The notes under the pieces were generated by a model. It was not told the DNA's origin. It ran no database searches and saw only the letters and a program-made list of their open reading frames with translations. A stretch of 64,000 nt of DNA. It comes from Salinibaculum litoreum. Its GTDB lineage: Archaea > Halobacteriota > Halobacteria > Halobacteriales > Haloarculaceae. The stretch lies in the NCBI GenBank assembly GCA_009789175.1, contig CP046866.1, forward strand, positions 248,001 through 312,000, given 5' to 3'. Position numbers and translations under genes: made by a program. Shown in pieces: positions 43,311-51,441 of this stretch. The stretch's first letter is position 1, and each line of letters starts with the position of its first letter.

Positions 43311-44230
43311 GACGCCTCTCCTCGATACGTCCAGAGAAGGGGAGCAGGCGGCGAGCTCTAACTCGCCGCCTGCGTTAGGTTATGTACGATGCACTTGCGC
43401 GTGAGCTCCCGGAATTGGCCGTGCCAACTCCGGGAGCGGATCTCGTCGCCGTCGTCCTTCAACATCGCAAACACCGTCTCGCTCATTGACCGCTGATTGT
43501 AGACATCGTCGTCAATTCGAGCGTTGTGAGCTTTCTTGAGCGCGTTTTGCTCGCAGTGTTTGATCACTGGACGCGTTGATGCATCACGACAAGCTTCCCT
43601 GAGTTCGCTCCATGAGTACATCTTGTCCGCCAGCAGTGCCTGCAGGTCTTCGGCGTTTCGCCGAAAGACCTGCAGCCCAATATGGCCGTCATAGGCTTTC
43701 TTCGTCGTGAAATGAGCGTCCATGATGGCCAGTGACTCCGTGTCGACGAGCAGCGTCGTCTTCATGGCATTGAACGAGTAGCCGACACGATTGCGGTAGT
43801 GTGAGCTGGCTTGATCGCGCTGGAAGCCGCTGGCGTCAATCGACGCCGTTCCCGACAGCCCCGCCTGCTCCGCTGACCGGCGGAGCAGGCGGCGCAACTC
43901 TTGCATCGGAAATTCACCGTCCCACACGCTGAACGACGTGAAGTCAGGCGATTCCTCAAGGTCAAACACGTCGAGGATTCCCGGCATCTCGTTCAGGTAG
44001 TCTTCGAACTGCCGGAGCGGTTTGTTGACCTCCTCTTTGAGCAAGAGTAGCGCGATCTTCGTGGCCTTATCGTACCCGTCGTCGCCGTCGGCGACGGCGG
44101 GTACGTCTGACTCTTCTACGTGGGTCGTGGCAAACTCGTGAAATGCCTGTGTAAGGTTCCTGAGCCGTCCCATACCACCAGACGGCGTCCAAATCCCCTG
44201 AAATCAGCGATACAATCCGCAGAGGGCGTC
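43311..44230 (-). mobile_element. IS5-type insertion sequence, ends tentative
   Basis: An IS5-type transposase gene with about 50 nt on each side. Weak candidate terminal repeats are GACGCCTCTC (43311-43320) and, inverted, GACGCCCTCT (complement of 44221-44230). A size near 920 bp suits the family. No clear target duplication was found, so the ends are unsure. Confidence 0.45.
43358..44173 (-). CDS. IS5 family (DDE) transposase
   Basis: The 271-aa protein has the DDE layout: the first Asp in TASIDASGF, a second acidic region in LLVDTESLAIMDAHF, and the C-terminal Glu in the RSMSETVFAMLKDD helix, matching the YxG..R...E-type end of IS5 family transposases (NQRSMSETVF). The N-terminal helical region is about 120 aa. 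No frameshift is needed, so the element could be active. Confidence 0.85.
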   Translation of the reverse strand: MGRLRNLTQAFHEFATTHVEESDVPAVADGDDGYDKATKIALLLLKEEVNKPLRQFEDYLNEMPGILDVFDLEESPDFTSFSVWDGEFPMQELRRLLRRSAEQAGLSGTASIDASGFQRDQASSHYRNRVGYSFNAMKTTLLVDTESLAIMDAHFTTKKAYDGHIGLQVFRRNAEDLQALLADKMYSWSELREACRDASTRPVIKHCEQNALKKAHNARIDDDVYNQRSMSETVFAMLKDDGDEIRSRSWHGQFRELTRKCIVHNLTQAAS

Positions 44231-44512
44231 AGCATTCAACGGAGCATTTGAAGACGTTGAACTCCGCTTGTTCGGATTAAAGACAAAGAACTGTACTGGT
44301 CGTGAATTTTCCACTGAATATGAGGATTGGAACGGAGACTCATCCGAATAGGTCGTTCACAAAAGTGGAAGGATATGCCGTCAGTCCACATTCGGATTAG
44401 CATTATCGCTGTGCTGACTGTATACTCTCCGTCTTGTGCGCTGTGTCTGGTGTTGGTACTATCCAACCGTTGATGAAACGATACACTCGCAAGTCAGGTC
44501 TTGAAGCGCCAC
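44174..44512. other. AT-rich gap beside IS element
   Basis: No gene is supported. The stretch contains short TCGGATTA-like repeats near 44274 and 44393 and probably the IS right end (about 44230). Confidence 0.4.
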
Positions 44513-45037
44513 TCAGTATGGATACTGGTAGGTTGCGATAGTCGTATTTTCTGCGTCGTTAATGGGGTACGTTAGTGAGATTTCCTCGCCGGAGAGAGCA
44601 TTTTTGAATGCTGCAGTCACCTCTTCGCCGGACATGTCACTAGCGATGTTCTCATTGACGCGGTCAGCAACCCTGTCTCTGATATAATCGCGTTCAGTTC
44701 TCCTGAACGTCTTTGTGGTGCCCTGACTGACATCATGTCCCCACTGTTCCTCGTTCAATATTGGACCAAGCATGGAAACTTCAAAATCTGCGTTATCCGT
44801 GTCCGAATCCGTTATTGTAAGCGCTATCTCGACTTCCCAGGTGTCATATTCGTCGACCCTTTCACCGTCGTTTCTGTTTACGTTATCGTCCAATTTTCCG
44901 TCGCCGTTGCGATCTGCCGCTTCGAAGGTGAGGAGGTCACCCGCTATCTCCATGTCAGGCGCGTCATCAAACGATGAACAGCCGGCACAGGGAACTGCAG
45001 CCATTCCGAGACTCGCGAGAACTGTGCGGCGTTTCAT
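44513..45037 (-). CDS. lipoprotein of unknown function, AT-rich
   Basis: The 174-aa protein begins MKRRTVLASLGMAAVPCAGC, a signal with a single RR and lipobox AGC, then an acidic mature part with ADRNGDGKLDD (EF-hand-like repeat) and DTWEVEIALTITDSDTDNAD. The codon use is AT-richer than the chromosome average, like the neighbouring PNPOx gene. Probably a recently acquired surface protein. Confidence 0.65.
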   Translation of the reverse strand: MKRRTVLASLGMAAVPCAGCSSFDDAPDMEIAGDLLTFEAADRNGDGKLDDNVNRNDGERVDEYDTWEVEIALTITDSDTDNADFEVSMLGPILNEEQWGHDVSQGTTKTFRRTERDYIRDRVADRVNENIASDMSGEEVTAAFKNALSGEEISLTYPINDAENTTIATYQYPY

Positions 45038-45118
45038 ACCAGCACGCTACGGCCCGTCTTGTAAGTGCTTTGTGCGCCGCTGGTTCCCACAGAGGCCGTC
45101 GTCTTCACGGTTCCAACC

Positions 45119-45358
45119 TCAGGCCGTCCGCCGGGCGCGAGCAATCCAGGCCTCCATCTGGCGGTTCAGCGACCAGAACAGCACCGTCACCATGGCGATG
45201 ATGGCCAGCACGACGACCAATCCGAGATAGACGGTGTTCGTCGCCGGCAGGCCGACATAGAGAATGACGGCCGCGACGAGTATCATCTCCAGTGCAGTCC
45301 GAACGGCAGGCACGAGGAAGTCTGGTGGTGGTACCTCGGTCGTGTCTGACTGTGACAT
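45119..45358 (-). CDS. two-segment membrane protein
   Basis: The 79-aa protein has a polar N-terminus (MSQSDTTEVPPPDFLV), then two hydrophobic segments (LEMILVAAVILYVGL and VYLGLVVVLAIIAMVTVLFW) and a positive tail. Function unknown. Divergent from the protease gene. Confidence 0.6.
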   Translation of the reverse strand: MSQSDTTEVPPPDFLVPAVRTALEMILVAAVILYVGLPATNTVYLGLVVVLAIIAMVTVLFWSLNRQMEAWIARARRTA

Positions 45359-45431
45359 ATCCCCCCGTAAGATAGCCGCCGGGTAGTACTTTGCCCTGTG
45401 ATTTATCCCCCTCCCAGCCTTCCAGTGAGGC

Positions 45432-46580
45432 ATGTGTGCCGACCAGTGGTCCCGGCGTCGCCTCCTCGGCGCTGTAAGTACCGGTCTCACTGCTGCAGTG
45501 GCCGGATGCTCGCTGGATTCCGAGACCTCGACGGCCGAGACAACGGCAAACGACACGGACGAAACGCCCTTCGAGTCCTACACTCCCCCGGACCGTGGCG
45601 GTTCGGGCAGTCCCGACACGGCGGCCACGGACTCTCCGTACGCCGCCGTCTATCAGGATATCGTCCAGTCCGTCGCCGCCGTCCGCGTCGAGACGACACT
45701 CGGACAGACCGGTCAGGGAACCGCGTGGGTCTACGACGGGAACTATCTCGTCACCAACGAACACGTCGTCAGTGACGCTGCCTCGGTAAATCTCTGGTTT
45801 ACGGGCGAGGGCTGGCACGATGGGTCTGTCGTCGGGACGGATGTCTACAGCGACCTCGCGGTCGTGGAGGTAGCCGACAGACCGGAGGACAGTACCCCGA
45901 TTTCGCTGGTCGACTCGGAGCCACCCATCGGGACGGAGGTGGTCGCTGTCGGCAACCCCTTCGGCCTCTCGGGGTCGCTCTCGACGGGCGTGATAAGCGG
46001 CCAGGACCGGACCCTGCCGGCGGCGAATAACTTCTCGGTCCCCGACGCGGTCCAGACTGACGCTGCCGTCAATCCGGGCAACAGCGGCGGGCCGCTCTGC
46101 ACGCTCGACTCCAACGTGGTCGGTGTGGTCAACGCCGGCGGCGGCGACAACATCGGCTTCGCCATCTCGGCGGCGATGGTCGACAACGTCGTTCCGGCCC
46201 TCATCCAGACCGGCTCCTACGACCACAGCTATATGGGCGTGGGCATCGCGCCCGTCGTTCCCCCCGTCGTCGAACGGAACGACCTGCCGATTTCCCGCGG
46301 TGTCTACATCGACAGGGTTCCCGAGGGTGGCCCGGCGGACGGCGTCTTGCAGGGGTCACGCGGCACCGAGACCGTCGACCTCGGCAACAGGACTATCGGC
46401 ACTGGTGGTGACGTGGTCTACCAGTTAGATGGCCAGCCCATACCGACGGAAGAAGCCCTCTCGACGTATCTCGCACTGGAGACGACGCCGGGTGAGACAG
46501 TCGAGGTCGGTATCGTGCGCGACGGACAGCGCAGAACTGTCACGCTGACGCTTGGGACCCGTCCGTCACAGCCAGCCTAG
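45432..46580 (+). CDS. HtrA/DegP-type serine protease, Tat lipoprotein
   Basis: The 382-aa protein has a Tat signal with WSRRRLLGA and lipobox AGC at residue 26. The protease domain carries His in LVTNEHVVSDA, Asp in YSDLAVVEVADR and Ser in NPGNSGGPLCT. A C-terminal PDZ domain has GVYIDRVPEGGPADG. It should be a surface quality-control protease. It overlaps the convergent GINS gene by 4 nt through a shared CTAG. Confidence 0.9.
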   Translation: MCADQWSRRRLLGAVSTGLTAAVAGCSLDSETSTAETTANDTDETPFESYTPPDRGGSGSPDTAATDSPYAAVYQDIVQSVAAVRVETTLGQTGQGTAWVYDGNYLVTNEHVVSDAASVNLWFTGEGWHDGSVVGTDVYSDLAVVEVADRPEDSTPISLVDSEPPIGTEVVAVGNPFGLSGSLSTGVISGQDRTLPAANNFSVPDAVQTDAAVNPGNSGGPLCTLDSNVVGVVNAGGGDNIGFAISAAMVDNVVPALIQTGSYDHSYMGVGIAPVVPPVVERNDLPISRGVYIDRVPEGGPADGVLQGSRGTETVDLGNRTIGTGGDVVYQLDGQPIPTEEALSTYLALETTPGETVEVGIVRDGQRRTVTLTLGTRPSQPA

Positions 46581-47680
46581 AGGCGCTCTGCAGCGTCGCG
46601 TTTGACCAGCGGGTCGACGTTGTCTGCCGGGAGTCGCACCACATCGTCGGTCGAGAGGTCGTATTCCCGCTGGTCCACGCCGAGAATGTCGCCCACGTCG
46701 GCGGTGATGCGGACTGTTTCGCGGGCGACTTCCGCTGTTTCACTGACCTCGCTGGCTGCCGAGGTACTTTCGGGGCTGGCCGTCTGCTCGCCGTTTGCCC
46801 TGGCTGTCGTGTTAGCTGTGCCAGCGCTGTCCGATTCTGGGGGTTCCGTCCGTGTATCGCCGGCGGCCGGCCCGACGTCGGCAGACTGTTGGGACTGGGC
46901 CTGTCCGGGACCGCTCCCGGCTGACGCCGCCCCGGGTGTCCCAGCGTTTGCTGCCGGTGGCTCCTGTTCGGGCGGAACCGGCTGTTTACCGCCCCCGTCG
47001 AGGGAATCGGTGTTCGGCTGTCCGTCGGAGCCGCTGGTCCCAGTCTCGGAGCGTCCGTTCCCGTCGGGCTGGGCCGTTCCGGCTCCACTGTCGTGCTGTG
47101 GACCACCGTCGTCGGCGGTGGTGTCCGGGACCGACCCCATCACGTCGGCGGCGCTGACCTCCGTCTCCTCGCCGATAACATCGGGTGCGTGTTCCTCTGT
47201 CGGCGAGGGGTGGTCAGTCGCCTGGTCTGCTGTTTTGTCGGGTCCTGACTCCCCTGTTTCGGCCGGCGGTTCGTCGTCGGCCGTGGGGTCGATTTCACCG
47301 GCCAGTACGTCGAGCACGTGCTGGCGGTTCTGCTTGATATCGGCAACGAGCGTCTCGAACAGCTCCGTTTCCTCGGCGGTCATCCCGTCGGATTCGGCGG
47401 GCAGGTCGGCGGCGGCAAAGGAGGCCGCCTTGACGATTTTGCCGACCCGTTTCTCGTAGATGGCCTCGACGGTCTGCTCCGCAGTGTCGATTTCGTCCGA
47501 GAGCCGACTCACTTCGGGGGCGTCGAAGGGGTCATCGGCACGTTCGGCCGCGCGCTCGCGCTGGTCGCGAAGCGCCTGAATGAGTTCGCCCGCATCCGCA
47601 TAGAAACTCTCGCGCAACTGCTGGAGCTTGTCGGTCTGGCGCTCCCTGTCGCGCACGGATTGCAGTTCGTCTAAATCCAT
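46577..47680 (-). CDS. GINS-family replication factor (Gins51)
   Basis: The 367-aa protein has an N-terminal helical GINS A-domain (LDELQSVRDRERQTDKLQQL; LRESFYADAGELIQALRDQR; KIVKAASFAAADLP) and a C-terminal B-domain with VRITADVGDILGVDQREYDL and STDDVVRLPADNVDPLVKRD. A low-complexity Ser/Gly/Pro/Asp linker of about 170 aa separates them. It is part of the CMG-like replicative helicase. It is read right after priS with a 1-nt overlap (TAATG). Confidence 0.88.
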   Translation of the reverse strand: MDLDELQSVRDRERQTDKLQQLRESFYADAGELIQALRDQRERAAERADDPFDAPEVSRLSDEIDTAEQTVEAIYEKRVGKIVKAASFAAADLPAESDGMTAEETELFETLVADIKQNRQHVLDVLAGEIDPTADDEPPAETGESGPDKTADQATDHPSPTEEHAPDVIGEETEVSAADVMGSVPDTTADDGGPQHDSGAGTAQPDGNGRSETGTSGSDGQPNTDSLDGGGKQPVPPEQEPPAANAGTPGAASAGSGPGQAQSQQSADVGPAAGDTRTEPPESDSAGTANTTARANGEQTASPESTSAASEVSETAEVARETVRITADVGDILGVDQREYDLSTDDVVRLPADNVDPLVKRDAAERL

Positions 47681-48837
47681 TATTCTTGCCCCTTCTCAGC
47701 GCGGCCCCGACACATCAGGAACACGCCGAGAGACTCTGGAACAGATAACTCTCCCTCCTGCAGTGTAAAACTATCGCCATCCAGTTCGACCCGGCCGCAG
47801 TCTGTCACTTCGACTGCGATGTCGTGTTTGCGGAAGGTCTCCGGGACGGCATCAGCGAGGGGGTCGAACTCGTCGATTGCGTCGCGGTCGATGCGTTTGA
47901 CCGCCAGCCCGCTCCCGCCGTGGATGCTGCCGGGCAGGCGGATGAGGCGGTTGGTGTCCGTCGAGACTGGCTCGTCGATGGGCGCGTTCTGTGCCTCGAC
48001 GACTTCCGTCACCAGCGAGTCCACGAGCGTCCGGATACCGACGCCGCCGGCCTCCATGTTGCCCTCCTCGATGGCCGCGCGGTTGCGCTTGATGGCACCG
48101 TAGACTGTCTCCGCACGTCCTTTGCCGATGCCGTCGAGTTCCTGTAAGCGGGCGAGTGCGTCGGCCTCGTCGAGTGCTTCCAGTTCGTCGACGAACGCGA
48201 GCAGGCGCTGGTGGACGCGCCGGCCCCAGCCGCCGTCGGTCGGGAGGACGCGGGCAGTGACGTTGCCCCGCATCTCCGTGCGGATGAGACTGCCGGGGTC
48301 CAGCCCGATACCCCGGACGTAGTCGACGATTTCCCGGCGGGCGTCCCGCTGGAGGTGCTGGATGCCCTCGTCGCGGACGTGGACGTGATAGCCACGCCCG
48401 CCCGAGAAGACGACCGTCAGGTCATCGAAGGCGAAGTCGGTCTCAAGGAAATCAAGGAGGCGCAAGAGGGCGTCTTTGCACTTGGCGAGCATCTCGCCGT
48501 AGGAGTCGTCGGGCTCCGCAGACGGGAGGTGGTCGGCGTCCAGATCGAAGATGAGGTCCGACCGCCGCCAGTTCTTGCCGCCCATCGTGGTGGCGCTTGG
48601 ATTTTCGTAGCGTCCGGCGGAGAAATAGACGTGACGCGGGCGCTCGCGGGCGAGAAAATCCGAGAGCTCGCCCAAATCGAGCAGGGACTTGTGTCGGACA
48701 TAGGTTTCGCCCGGCCCCTCGGTCCAGGGGACATAGCCCCACTCGCGTTCGTGGGCGAACGGCGGTGGCGTCAGTTCGCTCCGGCGGTAGTGGTCACCGA
48801 AGCGCCCGCGGAGATACCGCAACGTCTGCTCTTCCAT
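47680..48837 (-). CDS. priS: DNA primase small subunit
   Basis: The 385-aa protein contains the primase signatures: REWGYVPWTEG, YFSAGRYENPSATTMGGKNW, the metal-binding D-x-D in DLIFDLDADHLP, and VVFSGGRGYHVHVRD. It synthesises primers with PriL (absent here) for replication. The gene ends at the start of the GINS gene, a conserved archaeal neighbourhood. Confidence 0.95.
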   Translation of the reverse strand: MEEQTLRYLRGRFGDHYRRSELTPPPFAHEREWGYVPWTEGPGETYVRHKSLLDLGELSDFLARERPRHVYFSAGRYENPSATTMGGKNWRRSDLIFDLDADHLPSAEPDDSYGEMLAKCKDALLRLLDFLETDFAFDDLTVVFSGGRGYHVHVRDEGIQHLQRDARREIVDYVRGIGLDPGSLIRTEMRGNVTARVLPTDGGWGRRVHQRLLAFVDELEALDEADALARLQELDGIGKGRAETVYGAIKRNRAAIEEGNMEAGGVGIRTLVDSLVTEVVEAQNAPIDEPVSTDTNRLIRLPGSIHGGSGLAVKRIDRDAIDEFDPLADAVPETFRKHDIAVEVTDCGRVELDGDSFTLQEGELSVPESLGVFLMCRGRAEKGQE

Positions 48838-48879
48838 CGACTCTTCGTTGCGGGGAGCAAGTCAAAAGCGTTTGTGTCC

Positions 48880-49362
48880 TCACCGGCCGAGCAGGTTCGC
48901 CAGCCGCTCGCGGATGCCATCCTCCTCGCCGAGTTGCAGGTAGTAGGCGTCGCCGCCGTCCTCGTAGTAGCTGTCGATGCGGCGTTTCACCTCGAAGCCG
49001 AGGCGCTTGTAAAAATTCAGTGCCTCCTCGTTGGTCGTGCGGGCGTGACAGGTGACGCTGCCGTAGTCCTCGGCGACGCGGGCGACCAGCCGTTTCCCGA
49101 ACCCCTGTCCGCGGTAGTCGGTGCTGACGGCGAGAAAGAGGATGTAGCCGTCCCGGCGCACGGCCGCGAAGCCGATGAGGCGGTCCGTTCCACGGTCCAG
49201 ATAGAGATAGACCGTCGAGCGCTCGTAGGCGTTCTCGAAAAAGCGCCGGCGCTGGCGGAGCACGCCATCCTCGCGGCGGATACGTTCCTTGAGTTGCCAG
49301 GCGCGGCCGACGTACTCGTCATTGCTGGGGCTGACAACCCGTCGCTGGACGTTGACGCTCAC
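48880..49362 (-). CDS. GNAT acetyltransferase
   Basis: The 160-aa protein has the GNAT motif A FLAVSTDYRGQGFGKRLVAR (R-G-Q-G-F-G-K) and motif B NEEALNFYKRLGFEVKRRI. A GTG start at 49362 matches haloarchaeal family members; a longer ATG form begins at 49413. Upstream of priS in the same orientation. Substrate unknown. Confidence 0.8.
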   Translation of the reverse strand: MSVNVQRRVVSPSNDEYVGRAWQLKERIRREDGVLRQRRRFFENAYERSTVYLYLDRGTDRLIGFAAVRRDGYILFLAVSTDYRGQGFGKRLVARVAEDYGSVTCHARTTNEEALNFYKRLGFEVKRRIDSYYEDGGDAYYLQLGEEDGIRERLANLLGR

Positions 49363-49466
49363 TACCCGCAGGTGAGGGCAGGCACGATAATAATTCCACC
49401 GCCCGGAGCGCACCGAGAGCTGCCAGTTTCAACACACATTTGACGCCACTCGGAGTACGGGCGGCC

Positions 49467-50156
49467 ATGCCAGTCCTCGCACAGACGCCTGTTGAAGCCG
49501 ACACCTCTCGGGGGTTTGTCAAACGGGCACTGCTGACCGGGGCCGCAATCGTCGTCCCGGTCGTCCTGACAGTCTACGTGACGATGCTCGTCATCAACTT
49601 CCTCTCGCAGTTTCTCGCCCCGGGCGTGTTTCTCGCCCAGGAGTCGCTTGGCTTCGACGATATTCCGGTCGGCGTCATCCAGGCCGTGACGGCCACCGCT
49701 TCTATCGCCGTCATCTTCCTCATCGGTGCCGCCGCGGAGTATCGCGCATCCTCGGCGATAGAAGAACGCTTCGACGCTATGGTGGCGGCGATTCCTGGCA
49801 TCGGGTCGATTTACAGCAGCCTCAACGAGATTAGCGAACTCCTGCTCTCACAGGACACACAGAGCTTCAAGGAGGTCAAAATCGTCGAGTTCCCACAGGA
49901 GGGGTCGTACATGCTCGGATTCGTCACGGCGGACCATCCCGCCGTGATGGAACGGGCCACCGGACACACCGAGATGACGACTGTCTTCGCACCCATGGGA
50001 CCGAACCCCTTCATGGGCGGATTTGTGTTGCATTTGCCCGAGGAGCGCATCTATGAAATCGATATGAGCGTCGAGGAAGGCATCCAGACCATCGTCTCGA
50101 GTGGCGTCGTGGTCAACGAGCCTGGGGAGACCGCGACCGGGAGAGACCAGCCGTGA
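49467..50156 (+). CDS. DUF502 family membrane protein
   Basis: The 229-aa protein has two N-terminal transmembrane segments (about 20-45 and 65-88) and a conserved periplasm-facing or cytosolic body with PGIGSIYSSLNEISELLL, VKIVEFPQEGSYMLGFVTAD and FAPMGPNPFMGGFVLHLPEE. This matches DUF502. The ATG at 49467 is used. The next gene starts with an overlapping GTG. Confidence 0.83.
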   Translation: MPVLAQTPVEADTSRGFVKRALLTGAAIVVPVVLTVYVTMLVINFLSQFLAPGVFLAQESLGFDDIPVGVIQAVTATASIAVIFLIGAAAEYRASSAIEERFDAMVAAIPGIGSIYSSLNEISELLLSQDTQSFKEVKIVEFPQEGSYMLGFVTADHPAVMERATGHTEMTTVFAPMGPNPFMGGFVLHLPEERIYEIDMSVEEGIQTIVSSGVVVNEPGETATGRDQP

Positions 50157-50563
50157 GCTTTGAGTTGCGCGAACATACCGCCGACGTGGCAGTTGAGGCG
50201 ACCGGTGACTCCCTCGGTCACGCTGTCGCTGCTGTCGCCGATGGCATGGCTGCCGCGATGTGTGGAGAGATCCCCGATGGTGGCGACCGCTACGACCTGA
50301 CCGTCGCCGCCGAGAGCAAGGAGGCGTTACTCTTTGACTACCTCGATGAGTTGATTTACGAGCGTGACGTTCGGAGCGTCCTTCCGGCCGACAACGAGGC
50401 AACCGTCGACGAGCGCGATGGCCGCTGGCAGCTGAAGGGGTCCTACCGCGGCGTCCCGCTTGCTGACGTGACCGCCCGCGACCTGAAAGCCGTCACTTAC
50501 TCCGAGATGGATATCTCCGAGACCGACGACGGCTGGCATGCCTACGTCGTCTTCGATGTCTGA
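50153..50563 (+). CDS. archease
   Basis: The 136-aa protein has the archease pattern: FELREHTADVAVEATGDSLG at the start, LLFDYLDELIYERDV in the middle and DLKAVTYSEMDISE at the end. It binds metal and helps RtcB RNA ligase or tRNA methylases. A GTG at 50153 overlaps the previous stop (GTGA). Confidence 0.88.
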   Translation: MSFELREHTADVAVEATGDSLGHAVAAVADGMAAAMCGEIPDGGDRYDLTVAAESKEALLFDYLDELIYERDVRSVLPADNEATVDERDGRWQLKGSYRGVPLADVTARDLKAVTYSEMDISETDDGWHAYVVFDV

Positions 50564-50773
50564 CCGGGGACACCCGCTGCCCAGCAGAACTGAGCCCGCT
50601 CGCACACGCCTGTCCACTGTTGGCACTGTGTGGTAACACGAGGCGTCAGTTTCCGCCTGTTGCCAACAGGCACTTACTACTGCAGCCCTTTCGAGTAACA
50701 GATGGCCCGCGTGCCAGATGCCCGCGCCGGGTCGGGTTCCCCATCGCCGTCCCGTCGCTGTGACCGCAAGTGT

Positions 50774-50932
50774 ATGCTGTTTTGTCACCGCTGTAGCCAC
50801 GCCAGTCCGGTCGACGGTGACTGGGAACTCACACTTCGACCGGCGGCTGTGGATGTCCACTGTCCGGGTTGTCGGGAGCTGCTGACACGCCGACCCCTGG
50901 CAACGAAGGAGCGAAGTGGGAGAGACCAGTAG
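50774..50932 (+). CDS. small zinc-ribbon protein
   Basis: About 52 aa starting MLFCHRCSHASPVDGDWELT, with C-x-x-C pairs CHRC and CPGC spaced about 25 residues. A longer in-frame start at 50702 gives 76 aa with an Arg-rich lead. Haloarchaeal DUF8106-like proteins look similar. Function unknown. Confidence 0.6.
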   Translation: MLFCHRCSHASPVDGDWELTLRPAAVDVHCPGCRELLTRRPLATKERSGRDQ

Positions 50933-50940
50933 GGACGTGT

Positions 50941-51396
50941 GTGAGAGAGTTCGAGCGCAAGCAACTGCTGGAGCGCATCGAGCGGGAAGGCGCCACGGTG
51001 GGCGTCGACATCCCCGACCGCATCACGGTGCAGGGTGAGGAAATCGACCTCCAGGAGTTCGTCTTCGAGATTCGCCGCCGGGAGACGGTCCCGTCCGGTG
51101 AGCGCGAGCGCGTCGAACGCGCCAAGAAGAACCTCCGCCGGGAGCGTCTGCAACGCAAGCAACGCATCGAGGACGAGGATATCACCTACGAGGAGGGCGA
51201 GCGCATCGCCGAGGCGGTCATCGGTATCGACCGGGCGCTGAATGCGCTCGAACAACTCGGAACGGTCGACCTCGAACAGGAACGGAAACGACAGGAGGCT
51301 GCCGACCGCAAGCGCTGGATGAACTTCCTGCGGAAAGCACTGGGCCACGAGGACGAGGATAGCGGTATCGGGACCGGCCGCCAGCGGGGGCCCTAG
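50941..51396 (+). CDS. conserved haloarchaeal protein (DUF5788-like)
   Basis: The 151-aa protein starts with GTG at 50941 as VREFERKQLLERIEREGATV and continues as a charged coil (ERVERAKKNLRRERLQRKQR) with an acidic centre, ending WMNFLRKALGHEDED. I recall DUF5788 in this shape. Function unknown. PolX follows 46 nt downstream. Confidence 0.72.
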   Translation: MREFERKQLLERIEREGATVGVDIPDRITVQGEEIDLQEFVFEIRRRETVPSGERERVERAKKNLRRERLQRKQRIEDEDITYEEGERIAEAVIGIDRALNALEQLGTVDLEQERKRQEAADRKRWMNFLRKALGHEDEDSGIGTGRQRGP

Positions 51397-51441
51397 CGTG
51401 GTCGTCGTCCCCTCGTGGGCTGGCCAGTCACGGAGTGAGCC

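Noticed and set aside
44236-44466. 76-codon minus-strand frame in the AT-rich gap beside the IS
   Set aside because: Poor coding character, no start-proximal signal and no resemblance to known proteins.
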